64,000 bases of DNA from Branchiostoma floridae. Taxonomy: Eukaryota; Chordata; Leptocardii; Amphioxiformes; Branchiostomatidae. A program made the position numbers and the translations under genes. Positions 1-11,087 of this stretch are shown piece after piece (position 1 is the first letter of the stretch; every line of letters starts with the position of its first letter). The stretch spans positions 26,700,009 through 26,764,008 of the forward strand of contig NC_049984.1 of the NCBI RefSeq assembly GCF_000003815.2, given 5' to 3'. The notes under the pieces were generated by a model, which was not told the origin of the DNA, did no database searches, and saw only the letters and a program-made list of their open reading frames with translations.

Positions 1-903
1 TTGTTCAGTTTTCTGCCACCGTTCGTGCAAACATACATACAGCATTGCCTTTTCGACATCTTGGCTTGCTCCAGTCTGAGACATACAAGAAGCTGCCTCC
101 TCATGATCTGGAAAGAGGCAGTCCACGTCCTCCAACAAATGATCTTTGGTTACCATCACTGCTCTTTTGCCCTCTTCACAGCCGCCTCTGACAATGAGCT
201 TTTGACCAGGCTGAAGCTGGTTTATTCCAATTTCACCCCAACCTTGTGTCAGAAAGGACTGAAGATTCTTCTTTTTGTTCTTTGGCTTTCCAATGTACTT
301 TTTCCACTGCTGACGCGTTGGCGTTGTTGTTCCTTGAATCTTCACCTCAATGACGCTTGCTTGTCCTCTTCTTAATCTCTCTCCTCCTTTTATGCTCTTA
401 TTGTTGTACTGATCAAAAACTACATCCACTCTTCGGCACGCCTGCCGCAGGTTGTTCGTCAGTAACCTGTAGTGATTGATCGCTAAGTCACCAAAGAAGG
501 ATGCGCCTCCTGTCTGTACTGACTGTACCATAGCAATTCCATCGATGATGTAAGCCGTCGACATGTCAGAAGGCGGCAGGCGTGGATGTGCTTCAATATC
601 TTTCTCCAGCTCTGCTAGCAGCAGACTTTTGTTGGGCTTTCTCAAGGAGCCGTCAGCATGAGTAATGGAGAGAGGGATTGCACAAAGTTCGTACTTGAGA
701 ACATCCTTGAGATCAATCTGCCTTGACCTGGCAGCGATAACCAAGCGACCTAACAGATCACGGTCAGCACTCACTGTTAAGACTTTGTCATTGGTCTTCA
801 TCTGCTTTTTCCTTGAGAGAGAATGGAATGTCTTGATTTTGAGGTGTGGTAGAGCCTCCCAAAAGCCGACTTCCTCTGAGTTGAATAATATGGATGAATG
901 CAT
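1..903 (-). pseudogene. XPG/FEN1-like nuclease domain gene fragment, runs off the left edge
   Basis: An open frame of about 301 codons runs on the minus strand from an ATG at 903-901 to the window edge without a stop. Near residues 120-130 is IDGIAMVQSV and near 159-166 is VDVVFDQY, followed by SIKGGERLRRG (about 170-180). DHEEA at about 264-268 resembles the acidic XPG-I core. This order fits the large invertebrate XPG/PIN-like family often found with transposons. After DHEEA the usual continuation (ADTRMLLHA-like) is not seen, suggesting an indel. A TGA lies four codons upstream of the ATG, so the real 5' part is probably in another exon; a short frame at 926-1114 may be related. It could be a host paralogue or a transposon-encoded nuclease. 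The family call is from memory; the open frame is direct. Confidence 0.55.
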
Positions 904-1537
904 GAAAGTCCTTCATGACAAACTCCTAGTATGCATTGCTGGCTGCATGCGGGCCCTTCCTGGCATTAGAGACACCGATCACATTCATATTGGCACACAT
1001 CGAAGCGGGTTCTGCTGCTAAAGATGCTAAAGCAGATCTAAAAGTGAAAACAGAAAGGGAGGTAAAGTAATTCTGACTGGCCACAGGGGAAACAAGGGAA
1101 AGAATTGAGAACATTGTTTATAAAATATGAACATGTCATTGATATCTGAATTGCTAAATTTGTAGGTTTTATTCAACTTTTATCATATAGTACAGGTATC
1201 CTTTATAACCTTTATTACATATAAGGAACATTAAGAAATTAATACAACAAAGCAAATTGAAATATGTTCCTATTTAAGACTACCACTTACGTTTGTCTGA
1301 GTGGCAAAATGAGGCACAGCTGTCTTATTCTGGTCCATGGAGTCAAATATGATTGACAGGTAGTATCGGGGCTGATTTCTTAATTTTTTAATGTGTTTGT
1401 AATATTTTTGCCCGGCTGAACTGAAAAAGAAAAGGTATTTCATTATGTTATTATCAGCTAATTTGTATTGACTTGAAGATCACTTCAGATAAACGATTTT
1501 TTGACATCTGCCAAGTAGAAATGTATACCTTACGCCG

Positions 1538-2303
1538 CATCAAGTAAATTCATCCTTTTCTTCTTGTAAGCAATGGTGGTGGCCAATCCGGAAAGAGCGC
1601 CAAAGGCAGCCAACCAGAAGGCAGCAGTATTGATGAGTCTAGTGATCTGGGTGAGAAAGCCGATGAAAAGTCGTTCTTTGAGTCAGTAGACCTAGACGGG
1701 GACACAATAGACCTCCGTCCAAGAAGAATATCTTCCAGAGAATGGTTTCTGAATTTTTATCTTTAGTTTCACTGATGTTTGAATTGTCGTCTGCCACTGG
1801 CACCTTCCTCGGCCTCAAATAGTCCATTATCTGCAGCCTCAACAAGAATGTCAGTCAGGAAGTTAAGAGTCAGGTTTGTGTCGTGAGGATATTGCATGCG
1901 GTCCAACCTTGCAGAGCACTTTCTCTGTCCATGCAACGGTGTCCCTGTAACTTGTGTCTTCAAACGTCACAAGCCGTGGTCATCCTGTAATAGAAAATTA
2001 ATTATGTTGACAAATTTTCTATATTGTATAGATTAACATACACATTGTTCAGAGATGTGGTTGTGGTATAGTCTTGAATCAGTTTTTGGTAGTGCACGTA
2101 GTCAACCAGAACCTCTTCAACACAGGGCTCTTTGCCTGCCAGAGTTACAGCTTTGAGGGCTGACAACTTCTCTGAAAGTGGGGTGGCAGTGGCGGCAGCG
2201 GTGTTTTTTTGGTGACGTTTCCACTTCAACGCCGCTGGCGTTAGCACTGACAGTGGAAGTGGTAGTGCCATTTGTCGCGCTGGCACTTGCACGCCGTGCG
2301 CAA
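1538..2303 (-). CDS. Candidate exons of an unrecognised gene
   Basis: Three coding-like stretches lie in minus order. Positions 2303-2044 follow an acceptor (TTTTAG) and end before GTATGT-like DNA, with a Lys/Ala-rich segment and then acidic residues. Positions 1981-1769 follow TTCTATTACAG and encode a segment with LNFLTDILVEAADNGLFEAE before a TGA. Positions about 1683-1538 encode a hydrophobic stretch (about 20 residues, probable membrane helix) followed by KKKRM and a stop. They sit upstream, on the same strand, of the XPG-like fragment and could belong to its gene. I recognise no domain. Exon joining is inferred and phases were not all reconciled. Confidence 0.28.
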
Positions 2304-3755
2304 CTAAAATAATAGATGTGATTTGATTATGGCTTAGAATGCTATTGATACATTCCTGCTTCACATACAATGAGCAATACCACACAAATATTGTCAGCAT
2401 CACATGGAACCTGGTTTGTCAGCATTCGTTTTCCAGCAAAAGATCCTTATCAGTGTCCAAAGAAAACCTCAATCTTAAAGTACGTTCTTCTCGCGACTGT
2501 CCTAATATAAAGGTGAACACACACGATGATCATTTTACTTCGTACTTATATATATTGTATATGCAATGGATGTGTCAATAAAAGCTTGAAAGTTGTGAAA
2601 TAAAATGGTGAGCAGAGTGTCATTTCAATACCATTCAGTGTTACAGGCTAGATGTTGGATCTTCTTCCTCGCCTTAGCAGGAATGGGAGAGACAATGACT
2701 AATGTCTTTAAATTTTGTGGGATTGTGTGCATGTTTGAAAATCACCTCAGTCGCTTCCTTCCCTTCGTCTCGTACGACTTTGTATTGATAGCCTTTCTGC
2801 ATTGGTCTCTGATAGCCGACATGGGCACCGCTGGGTAGGTCTTACTAACCTAGGCGAGGATAATAACGTGGATCTCAAACAGATACATGTGAGACTTTGA
2901 ACGAAATTTTTAAACGGGTTGATATCAGTTCAGTTGATACAAAAGTACCCTTTTCATATACATTGTATGTTTTGTGATATTTCCGTCACAAGGTGAAATA
3001 AACACATCAGGTGCGATTTAAGAAAAGGTTTTAGCGACACAAAATCTGTATGTTACCATTTGGCCTCTCCCATCGTGTACCTATTACGTCATCGCTGACT
3101 ATTTCCGCCCAATTTACATTATGGTATTTAAGTGCTGGTTACTGCGAACTCTGTCTCTCTCTCTTCCTCTCCCTTGCGTACCTGATCCACAGCTTTCAGG
3201 AAGCCCCTGTCGTCAGGCTTTAGCGCACCGTGGCGCCACAGGGCGCATCTCACCTCCCTCTTCAAAAACATGGGTATGTCCGTATTTAAAATGTTCTGTC
3301 CGTAATAATTTTTGTGTTAATTCCCTTTGTGCTTCTATCTGTAGCTTAGAAATTGAAAGGGTTTCTAAAATCATATCATGTATGTAACACGGTGGCCAAA
3401 ATGCAACCAACATATGCAGGTCAAACAGATTCAATGGCTATAGTTGATTGGTGTAGTTGAGTGTATTTTACAGCTTACTGATGTAATACTGTAAATCCAG
3501 ACATTTTCGCGGCGCTGTTGGAATGTTTTTTTTGTTGTCATTTTTAGGTATAGCTTTCTCATGAGGTAAAGTCTTGGGAACAGGTTTGTGGAACAAAGTG
3601 ACTGACATTGTATCGTTAATCGTTCTCAACTTTCTCTGTGACCTATTGTACATGGTTAAGTACATACTTTGAAAGAGGACAAAATACACAAGTTCAAGTT
3701 GCCAAAGTTTATTTTGCTTTGTATCATGTACTGCGGACTGAACTGATGTACTGGA
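2304..3755. other. Non-coding stretch, no gene seen
   Basis: Only short, composition-driven frames occur on either strand. A CT-rich patch lies near 3150-3175. No repeat boundary or RNA gene was recognised. Confidence 0.5.
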
Positions 3756-3981
3756 CTAAGAAGGAACCTTGACTAAGAAGGAACCTGGAGGTGGGCGCGA
3801 CCTAGTTCTTGTCCCGAACATGTCGTCAACGCCCACCTCCCTGGTTAGCCTGTTGGCCTGGTTTGTGAGCACCCACGCCACGTCATCCCCGCTAGGGTAG
3901 GTCTCCCTCACTGTGCGCAGGATGTCATCGCTGAACAGACAGAAGGTGCCGGCTGGTGCCCGCTGGTGCCCGCTGAAGGCC
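3756..3981 (-). CDS. Probable terminal exon of an unknown gene
   Basis: On the minus strand a good acceptor (CTGTCTGTGCAG) precedes an open frame of about 75 codons ending in TAG at 3758-3756. The frame has a coding-like core with FSDDILRTVRETYPSGDD and then WVLTNQANRLTREVGV, and a short basic, Pro-rich tail. The intron upstream is almost filled by the 21-bp minisatellite at 3985-4435. Beyond it lies the decayed transposase-like copy A (4427-5590) on the same strand, so this may be that gene's last exon. No domain was recognised. Confidence 0.4.
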
Positions 3982-3984
3982 CTG

Positions 3985-4435
3985 CACAGACAGATAAATG
4001 TTTACATACGTCAAATAGATGCGTACATACGTCAGATAAATGTGTACACACATCAGATAAATGTGTACAGACATCAGATAAATGTGTACACACATCAGAT
4101 AAATGTGTACACACATCAGATAAATGTGTACACACATCAGATAAATGTGTGCACACATCAGATAAATGTGTGCACACATCAGATAAATGTGTACACACAT
4201 CAGATAAATATGTACACACATCAGTAAATGTGCACTTACGTCAGATACATGTGTACATACATCAGACAAATGTGTACACACATCAGATAAATGTGTACAC
4301 ACATCAGAGAAATGTGTACACACAGAGAAATGTGTACACACATCAGAGAAATGTGTACACACATCAGAGAAATGTCTACACACATCAGAGAAATGTGTAC
4401 ATACATCAGAGAAATGTGTACACACATCAGTACCA
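3985..4435. repeat. 21-bp minisatellite
   Basis: About twenty tandem units close to CAGATAAATGTGTACACACAT. A right-hand block has changed to GAGAAATGTGTACACACATCA. The unit is a multiple of three without stops in several frames, which creates spurious ORFs on both strands. It appears to lie within an intron of a minus-strand gene. Confidence 0.95.
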
Positions 4436-5590
4436 ATGTACATCTGAGTTTTGATAAATACCAGACCATGAAAATTTAAAAAAAAGCTGGTCTACTTGAC
4501 AAAACAGACCTAGAAACTCTTGGAGACACCAATTCTCTTGATGCCCAATGATGGCCTCCTTACATGCAGTGATCAGTTGCTGCTTGGTGGCAGGGTGTTG
4601 TAGCAGCAGCCGGAAATCTTTGAGGTACTGCTTTCTGCCCAGCATCCTCACGGCATCACCCACCTGCCCACAATACTCCATCAGTCCTGAGCTTGATTGC
4701 GTTCTCAAACTCTTTCTGGTGGGGCCCTTGGTTGTGTAGAGCAGGCTCTTTTTGGGCCTCTCTGGGAATTAGACTCTATAATATTTCAAGACTTGCTGTG
4801 CTGCTTTACTCATTTCCTCCCACATGTTTTGCACCTTGTGTGCAGCACATGCGAATGCGTAAACCTTCTTTCTTGCCTTTTCCGTACTGGACAGGGTATC
4901 CCAGTCCGGAATGATGGACTGAGCTTTTCCTCTTTCATTTCTATTAACAGTCTTGTAACTTTGGTTTCTACAGCAGCTCTACGCTTCATATGTGTCAGGA
5001 TTTGACCTACATGTGCAAAACTTGTATCCACCCCTACTAAGAAATCAACCTCCTGAATAGCATCTAGTGTTTCAGTCAATTTTTTCACCGTCATATCTGC
5101 TGTCTCATTGCTCACAGGAGCAATATTGCGATTGAGAAGACCTATCCTACGAATCCTCTGATTCCTCGTCGACAGTATTTAATACTATCTTCTAGGATAA
5201 GTATTGATGCCCTTTATTGTGGCAAGGTAGCCAGCTTCAACTTTCATTCGCTGGACTTAGGTTCTCTTTGGCAATTTGATGTCTGTATTGATGGTTGTTA
5301 GATTCTTCAGTACTGTGGTGACAACGTCTTTGATAACGTTGCATGAAACACCCAAAGTCAAAAGGTGATAGTAAACAAGGCGGACTTCTGCTGTGTACGA
5401 CTTGCCACATTTTGTCTCCAGCTTAGTTAGTAACTCTACCTGTTGTTTTAATTGGGCTTCCCTGTCTTTGGCCTGCTCCAGTCTTGCTTCCAGCTCACTG
5501 ATTATTTCTTCAAAGAAAATCTCCACTGCTTCTCTTTCATTTTGTACCTTTTCCTCAGTTCCTTTTTTTATTTTACATTTCAGTTTTTTC
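4427..5590 (-). pseudogene. Transposase-like gene, copy A (possible Academ family), decayed
   Basis: Minus strand. Residues from about 5590 to 5420 form a charged coiled coil (EARLEQAKDREAQLKQQVEL). Next comes a segment beginning SYTAEVRLVYYHLLTLGV that aligns with YTDKFRECFVGLLGFEA in copy C (58.3 kb). An in-frame TAA at 5259-5257 interrupts LPKRT and VQRM. Further on are SNETADMTVKKLTETLD, LTHMKRRAAVETKVTRLL, IPDWDTLSSTEKARKKVYAF and HKVQNMWEEM, needing at least one frame change near 4920. A last block at 4708-4427 contains YLKDFRLLLQHPATKQQL. The order matches a large multi-copy invertebrate family that I associate with Academ-type transposases. Where such proteins usually have a Ser-Asp-Arg-like motif, this copy reads KRRAAV, so a key Asp may be lost. 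Confidence 0.5.
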
Positions 5591-6757
5591 TAACTCAGCG
5601 TCTTTCTTCTGCATTTTTTCTCTTTTCTTCTGAACATGAACAGTCTTCAAATCCTCTTGGCGCCTACTTTGTGATCAGTATTAGTAATAGAAATGGGCCT
5701 TTTATTAACATCACGAACGTATATTAACATATGCATATCAACACACCTGTTGCTGAGTTATAACAAAACAGGTAAATATTTGCCAATCAACACAGGTATA
5801 CACACCTGTCTATGAGTTGAAACAAATTGTGCCGTTCAAACCCTTGTAGTACATGAAGCAACTGGATAGCCTCTCACCATCACCCTCCTTCGTGGCATCG
5901 CCCGTGTTGCGGATCAAGAGTGCTAGTGTTACTTTGCTTACCTGATAGTTGTAAATGTGGTTCTTTTTTTGTTGCAAACTTGACTCTTCGCTCTCTTAAT
6001 GCACGGCAGGGCCGTGAAGGCATTTATCATGTGAGGGTCTTGCCCACAGCCATGTCGTTAATACATTTAAAGCTTCGTGAGGCTACAGCAATCCGGACGT
6101 CCTTGGTTGGGGGACTCCCATCCAAGCAATGTCCGGACAGGAACTCGGTGTTACACACATCGTACTGCAGACTTGATTGACAATGGTGATTATATAATAC
6201 CATTAACAAACTGTTCTTGTCTTAAGTGGTTTGTCTCTCACAAGTTTTATGTTCAGGACAGATGTTCGTTTGCGATAAGGGCACAGTTGTCAGTCGACTT
6301 GTTCGTGTGAAACTGCAACTTGTTTCAAGCAGACGCGGTTTGCACCAACGTAATGTTTAACACATTTGGTGGAATGGCAAGTCGCCTAAGCAGATGTATG
6401 TAATTCTGTGCAGTCTCAAAGTCGAATAGAAAGTTACAATATCTTGCAATGCCCAGCAACACCCCAGGTCTACCCTACATGTGCTTGTTGAAACAATCGA
6501 TTGAACATGGTAACCATATATGTAACCAGTCCTGCAAGCCCTCTGTAAGAAAAAGTGATTTTCAACACAATCTTGATTTAATGTCCTTGTTACGGTCACT
6601 TTGCCACATAGACATGATGATAAATTGCCAGGAACTGAGGGGAAGAGATATAAGAAACCAAACTCGAATAAGCAATAGACAAATTAAGATACTCACATAT
6701 TTGCCATGAAATGAAGTAACTGTGAAGCCTGTGATGTCATGGATGCTTTTGATATCC
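5591..6757. other. No convincing gene
   Basis: Short frames only. Imperfect repeated phrases such as AACACACCTGTTGCTGAGTT and CACACCTGTCTATGAGTT occur near 5740-5820. No element boundary was identified. Confidence 0.4.
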
Positions 6758-7006
6758 TCAGTTCAAGTTCCGGATGCCCTCTAACGTCTGTACCTTTCTA
6801 CTACGGATGCTGCTTGACCTGGAAATCGCAACAAGTTCTTGAGTCAAAACCTGGTCAACATGTTTCCAGATGGCTATCTGATTTAGAGTACCTACTTCCC
6901 CAAACTGGTCCTTTAGCGCTTCTATCTCCTCCTCCAGTCTGTTGAATTGAACCTGGAGTTGTGCATTGATGTGAAGCAGATGCAGGTCGGTTGGTTGCTG
7001 TACAAG
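6758..7006 (-). CDS. Candidate coiled-coil exon
   Basis: An acceptor (TTGACCACAG) precedes an in-phase open frame beginning LVQQPTDLHLLHINAQL and continuing through a probable coiled coil (RLEEEIEALKDQFGEV) to IWKHVDQVLTQELVAISR. A donor-like GTACAG lies at about 6793; otherwise the frame reads to TGA at 6760-6758. It is on the same strand as the exons at 7643-7751 and 8041-8327 and may belong with them. No family recognised. Confidence 0.4.
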   Translation of the reverse strand, partial: LVQQPTDLHLLHINAQLQVQFNRLEEEIEALKDQFGEVGTLNQIAIWKHVDQVLTQELVAISRSSSIRSRKVQTLEGIRNLN

Positions 7007-7642
7007 CTGTGGTCAATATAAAGAACATGATAGGGAAGCATATATTCATTTCTAGCAGAATGCTGTTCAAAGTACTTGTTTGTATGGCTTGGTCGTCCAC
7101 AACTAGCAGAGATTCCTTATTCTTCGAGCTGAGGGTGTTTTCATCATGACAAATTAAGAAGAAAACAGAATAAACCCTGCAGTTATGATTTTACAGTGAA
7201 CAACAGACTTGCCGTTCAAATGCAAACGTCCAAAATCGAAAGGATCTTGCGCCATTCCATCTCTTCGCAATGTTTCTTCTGAAAACATAGTTGTTCTCTC
7301 GCTTCAAACATTGTGAATATGACGCATCACCTCGTATCAAGTTTACATACGAATAGTGAAAATCATAAAACGACGGTCAAACCATGACAGGTAAATATCT
7401 CAAGATAGCTTGAAAGAGAGTACATGTACAGCCTATTTTTATGGTTTATGATTATGTATGAAAGATTATGTGAGTCACAAGATGTAGGCGGATCATTATT
7501 GTCAGCAACATAGGTATGATAACACTTTTCTGTGACATATTTGTAGATAAAAGTCGTAATTTAACTTCGTGGCATAAAAATGTGGACTGCCATTCATAAA
7601 AAAAAACATTACCTTATAAAAATTGACCAATAAACATCTAAC

Positions 7643-7751
7643 CTGGGCATTCCTTGGCCCACTCCAGTTTTTCCAGGCGGTTCACGTCATCTTTTCGAAG
7701 CCTCCTCGCACCGCGAATGTTCTTGCAGGTGGCCTGGTCACCTATTATCTC
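7643..7751 (-). CDS. Candidate short internal exon
   Basis: Flanked by GTTGCCTCCAG (acceptor) and CAG/GTTAG (donor). The open phase reads EIIGDQATCKNIRGARRLRK and then a charged helix DDVNRLEKLEWAKECP. It looks coding, but its phase does not join simply with the exon at 8041-8327, so another exon or a lesion is likely. Confidence 0.35.
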
Positions 7752-8040
7752 CTGGAGGCAACAGTTAAAAATCAAATCTATATGCATTGCAACATGTATA
7801 GGCACTGTCTACTCCCATTTTAATGCATGGTGCTCAAAACAGCTACATGACACTCATGAAACGTCTGTATCATTGAATCTTATTCAGTTCCTGATACAGT
7901 TATCCTGCAAAATCTTTGAATATTATAGACAAGTCATGATGAAGAACATGGTGAGTAATTTTAACAAAACAAGCATTGCTGGCATTCATGGCATCAGTCA
8001 TAATTTGGATATGCTTCACAAGAATAATCTAACCTAATAC

Positions 8041-8327
8041 CAGCAATTGTCAGCAGACATGCCTGCCTCCGTGGCAAACTGACGGAGGATTGTGATGTTG
8101 TCCGCTGTCGTTGCCTCATTTGCCCCCATCAGCTCCAATGGCCTGTAGGTCGATGCAGTAACTGTCTTTCTCTTTGGTGGTGGCTTTTTGTGGGATGAAA
8201 ATGCTGTGAACCTGGTTGACAGCACTGTCTTGATCCGGGCACTAAACCGCTTTCGCAGGCTGCTGATATCCTCTACACCTGGGAGGATGTCTCTGGCCGT
8301 GAGGTCCCTGCGTCTTCCCATTGTCAT
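8041..8327 (-). CDS. Candidate first exon, basic protein of unknown function
   Basis: The minus-strand frame starts at ATG 8327 (or the second Met two codons later) and reads MGRRRDLTARDILPGVEDIS, followed by a basic stretch with KKPPPKRKTVTAS. A donor GTATTAG follows the codons for SADNC. Basic composition and an early Met suggest the N-terminus of a nucleic-acid-associated protein. It lies about 450 bases downstream of the stop of the 8783-10880 gene and is therefore a separate unit. No domain recognised. Confidence 0.35.
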
Positions 8328-8782
8328 ATACCCAGATTTCCCCCCCTGCTGCTATAGGTGATGAACGGGTGGTGGCAGCATTCTCACTGATGAGTCTCCA
8401 AGCGGTACGTTAAGAAACCCCGATTGTCAAAAGCTAGGCAGAATAAAAAGATCACAATTACATTATTACCATATCCTACTCAAACTATGCGACAAAAATA
8501 TGTTATGATGAAACATACTTACATGTATACTATGTCTCTTATTGCTCATCCTACTAATTACATAATACTGATTGCATGCAACTGGAAAGGGTTGCAGTTC
8601 TTTGGATGAAATATAAAGTGTTGCTCTGCTTTCACATAGAATCTGAACAATATTTACATTTTGTCTGTCTCTCTTGTCACAACCATTTCAGAACATGTAC
8701 ATGAAGGCTGACTTTTAATAATTCCAAGTTAAGAATACTCATACCAAACTAGACAGGAATTATGAGGATAGTACATACTTGG

Positions 8783-10880
8783 TCATTGCATGTTCTGGAT
8801 AGGAATCCAAGGGCCATGATGGCTTGAAGTGCGGAAGCACGGTGATTTCAGATTGTTCAGGAAGATCTGGCTGTCTGGGGCCAGCTCGCCAAGGCACTTC
8901 CTGACCTGGCCTGTTGCAGGGGATGACGGATCCAGTGCTCTCAGCAGGCTTTCATACCTAAGGCAAGCACATGAAAATACTACACATAAACAAAGACACT
9001 TATAGCTCCCCCCCAAGTAACCAATATACATATCAATGTAACCTACTGATGATTTATCACTGGGCTTTTCCCATGACTTCATTGCTTCCTCTATCATGTA
9101 GAGACTATAGCATAAATATAACAGCATATAAATACAACTATAAATAAACGCACAGTAGTATTCTAAAATGTCTCCTAACCTGCCACAGTATGTCTCGGCC
9201 TGTTCGAGGAGCGTGTTGTACTCAATCCTCTCCCAGGCCAGCATTTTGAGCATTTCCACAGAAGAGTTGGGCTGACGGTACTTCGCCTCGTACTTCTCAT
9301 TGGCAGCTGTCAGACCACGAGCCAAGTACGGAGTACGGAGGCATGTCTCAAGTCGGTCGCGGTCTGACAGCTGACCCGCCTCCCTGACCAGGGCCAGTCT
9401 CCTCTGGCACTCCCCGTACATCTTCTGTACACTCCCGTCTCCAAAATCAACGTCTCCGGACCACTTGCCCTTCATTGACGTCTGGATGGCGACTTTCAGA
9501 TCACACGCATCTGCCTTGATCCAAACCCGGGCACCTGGTTTGGTCTTTGCCATGGCCTCGAGAGCTCCGATCTGAATGCAGCAAAACAAAATCTACTGAA
9601 GGCTAGTCTGACTTACTACAGTAACATGCATGAAACCAAGGCATGCTTTTACACACACCAATGTATGTTCTAAATGTTCCAAACAGGACAATTGAATCAG
9701 CCATCACAATTTTACATACAGGTTATTTGTCAGTAAGCTGGAGAGATTTGGGTTTTATAGAATAAGTCACATGGTACAAATCAGTGCCATTATTACTATA
9801 ACTAAGAAGTCTTACACCATGAATATTGAATGTTGAAAACTAACCTGTATCTGAGGGCTGCCATCAAATTTGTTCTGGCCAACTATCCTGTACACAGTGC
9901 TCAACGAGGGAGCTGCAACATTCATTCGAGCATTTGAAGAGAGAAGAAATCATCTGTCAACCAAGGCAAGACAAATAGGGTGGAAACATTTCAAACCATT
10001 TCATAAAATTTGTCCCTATAACTTTCAATAAATCATACATAAATTTATCAAAATCTGATGAAGAATGGGCATAATTCTCCTCTATCACTCTAATGAAACA
10101 GGAACTTCATACGTAAACCGATTACAAGGTGGATTTCAAGGCCACAGTGAACACTAAAAAGAAATATAACTAAACAGGTAAAAAGAAATAGATAACATTA
10201 CAGAATCAAGGGTAACACGGTTACCCCCGGTGGCAATAACTTTCAAACATGAAAACATGTACCTTCAAGGGGTTGTTCCTATCCTGGGTTGCGACGCCAC
10301 TCCAGCCTGGCCCCCTGAACAGCCGAATGAAACGGGTGGGGAACTCAGCGACCATGGTTTCCAGCCAGATGGCGTAGTCAGCAGATGTGTTGATCTAAGT
10401 AAAATCAGAACTTCAGAAGTGCAAATTAATATAACATCCAACTTAAAGACCAACATGCAAACATGTAACATTATCCATTTGTTTGAATGATGGTTTCAAA
10501 ATGAGTTCATAGCTATACTATGATACTGTACACTCACTGTGACAAATTATGTTCATTTTACAAAGAAATGCTATTTGTGCAAAATCTCACCCAACTAGCC
10601 CCAACAACATGCAACAGGGGTAACTAAACGTAGTTTAAGTATGATATGTATAAACTAACCTGGTGAACATTGGTGGCATTATAAAACTGAAGCTGGTACT
10701 GGATCAGCCCGAACGGCATCCTGTCCAGCTGCAGGAGTGGAATGCTGGTTCCTGGTCTCTTTGCGGTGAGCACACGAACAAGTATGTACACGAGGTTTGG
10801 CTTGTTGTTGTCTTGGAGAGTCGTCATTGCATCCAAGGACCTCGAGAAAAAATCTGTTGGGTAGGTATTGATGCCCCTAG
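8783..10880 (-). CDS. Five-exon gene of unknown function, multi-copy invertebrate family
   Basis: Minus-strand exons with clear splice sites: 10880-10660, 10394-10263, 9912-9845, 9571-9180 and 8957-8783 (TGA at 8785-8783). The first reads GINTYPTDFFSRSLDAM and ends LDRMPFGLIQYQLQFYNATN; the second starts INTSADYAIWLETMVAEFPT; the fourth contains ARVWIKADACDLKVAI and KWSGDVDFGDGS. These phrases resemble a large, repeated invertebrate protein family whose function I cannot name. The 5' end is missing; a possible upstream exon lies at about 11075-10936, next to a LINE remnant (11088-12600). No catalytic motif is evident. A low-copy host gene and a transposon cargo gene are both possible. Confidence 0.5.
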
Positions 10881-11087
10881 CTGTAGCCACATTAGAAAAC
10901 AGTTCATCTCAAAATGATGGGGTGCTGGGGAGATTTACAATGTGTGGAACGAGCAGACCGAGGAGGGTGCTTAAAGATGAAGGCGACAAGGCCTTACACA
11001 TTGCCAGGCCTGCCTTCACACTTGTATCACTACTACTATCTTCAAGGAGGTTCTGTTCTGTGTACTGTTCTTGTGTTACTTGAATTT

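Noticed and set aside
3985..4435. CRISPR-like array
   Set aside because: Units are contiguous without unique spacers and the DNA is eukaryotic, so this is a minisatellite.
3908..4479. Several 60-170-codon frames on both strands
   Set aside because: All are readings of the 21-bp minisatellite.
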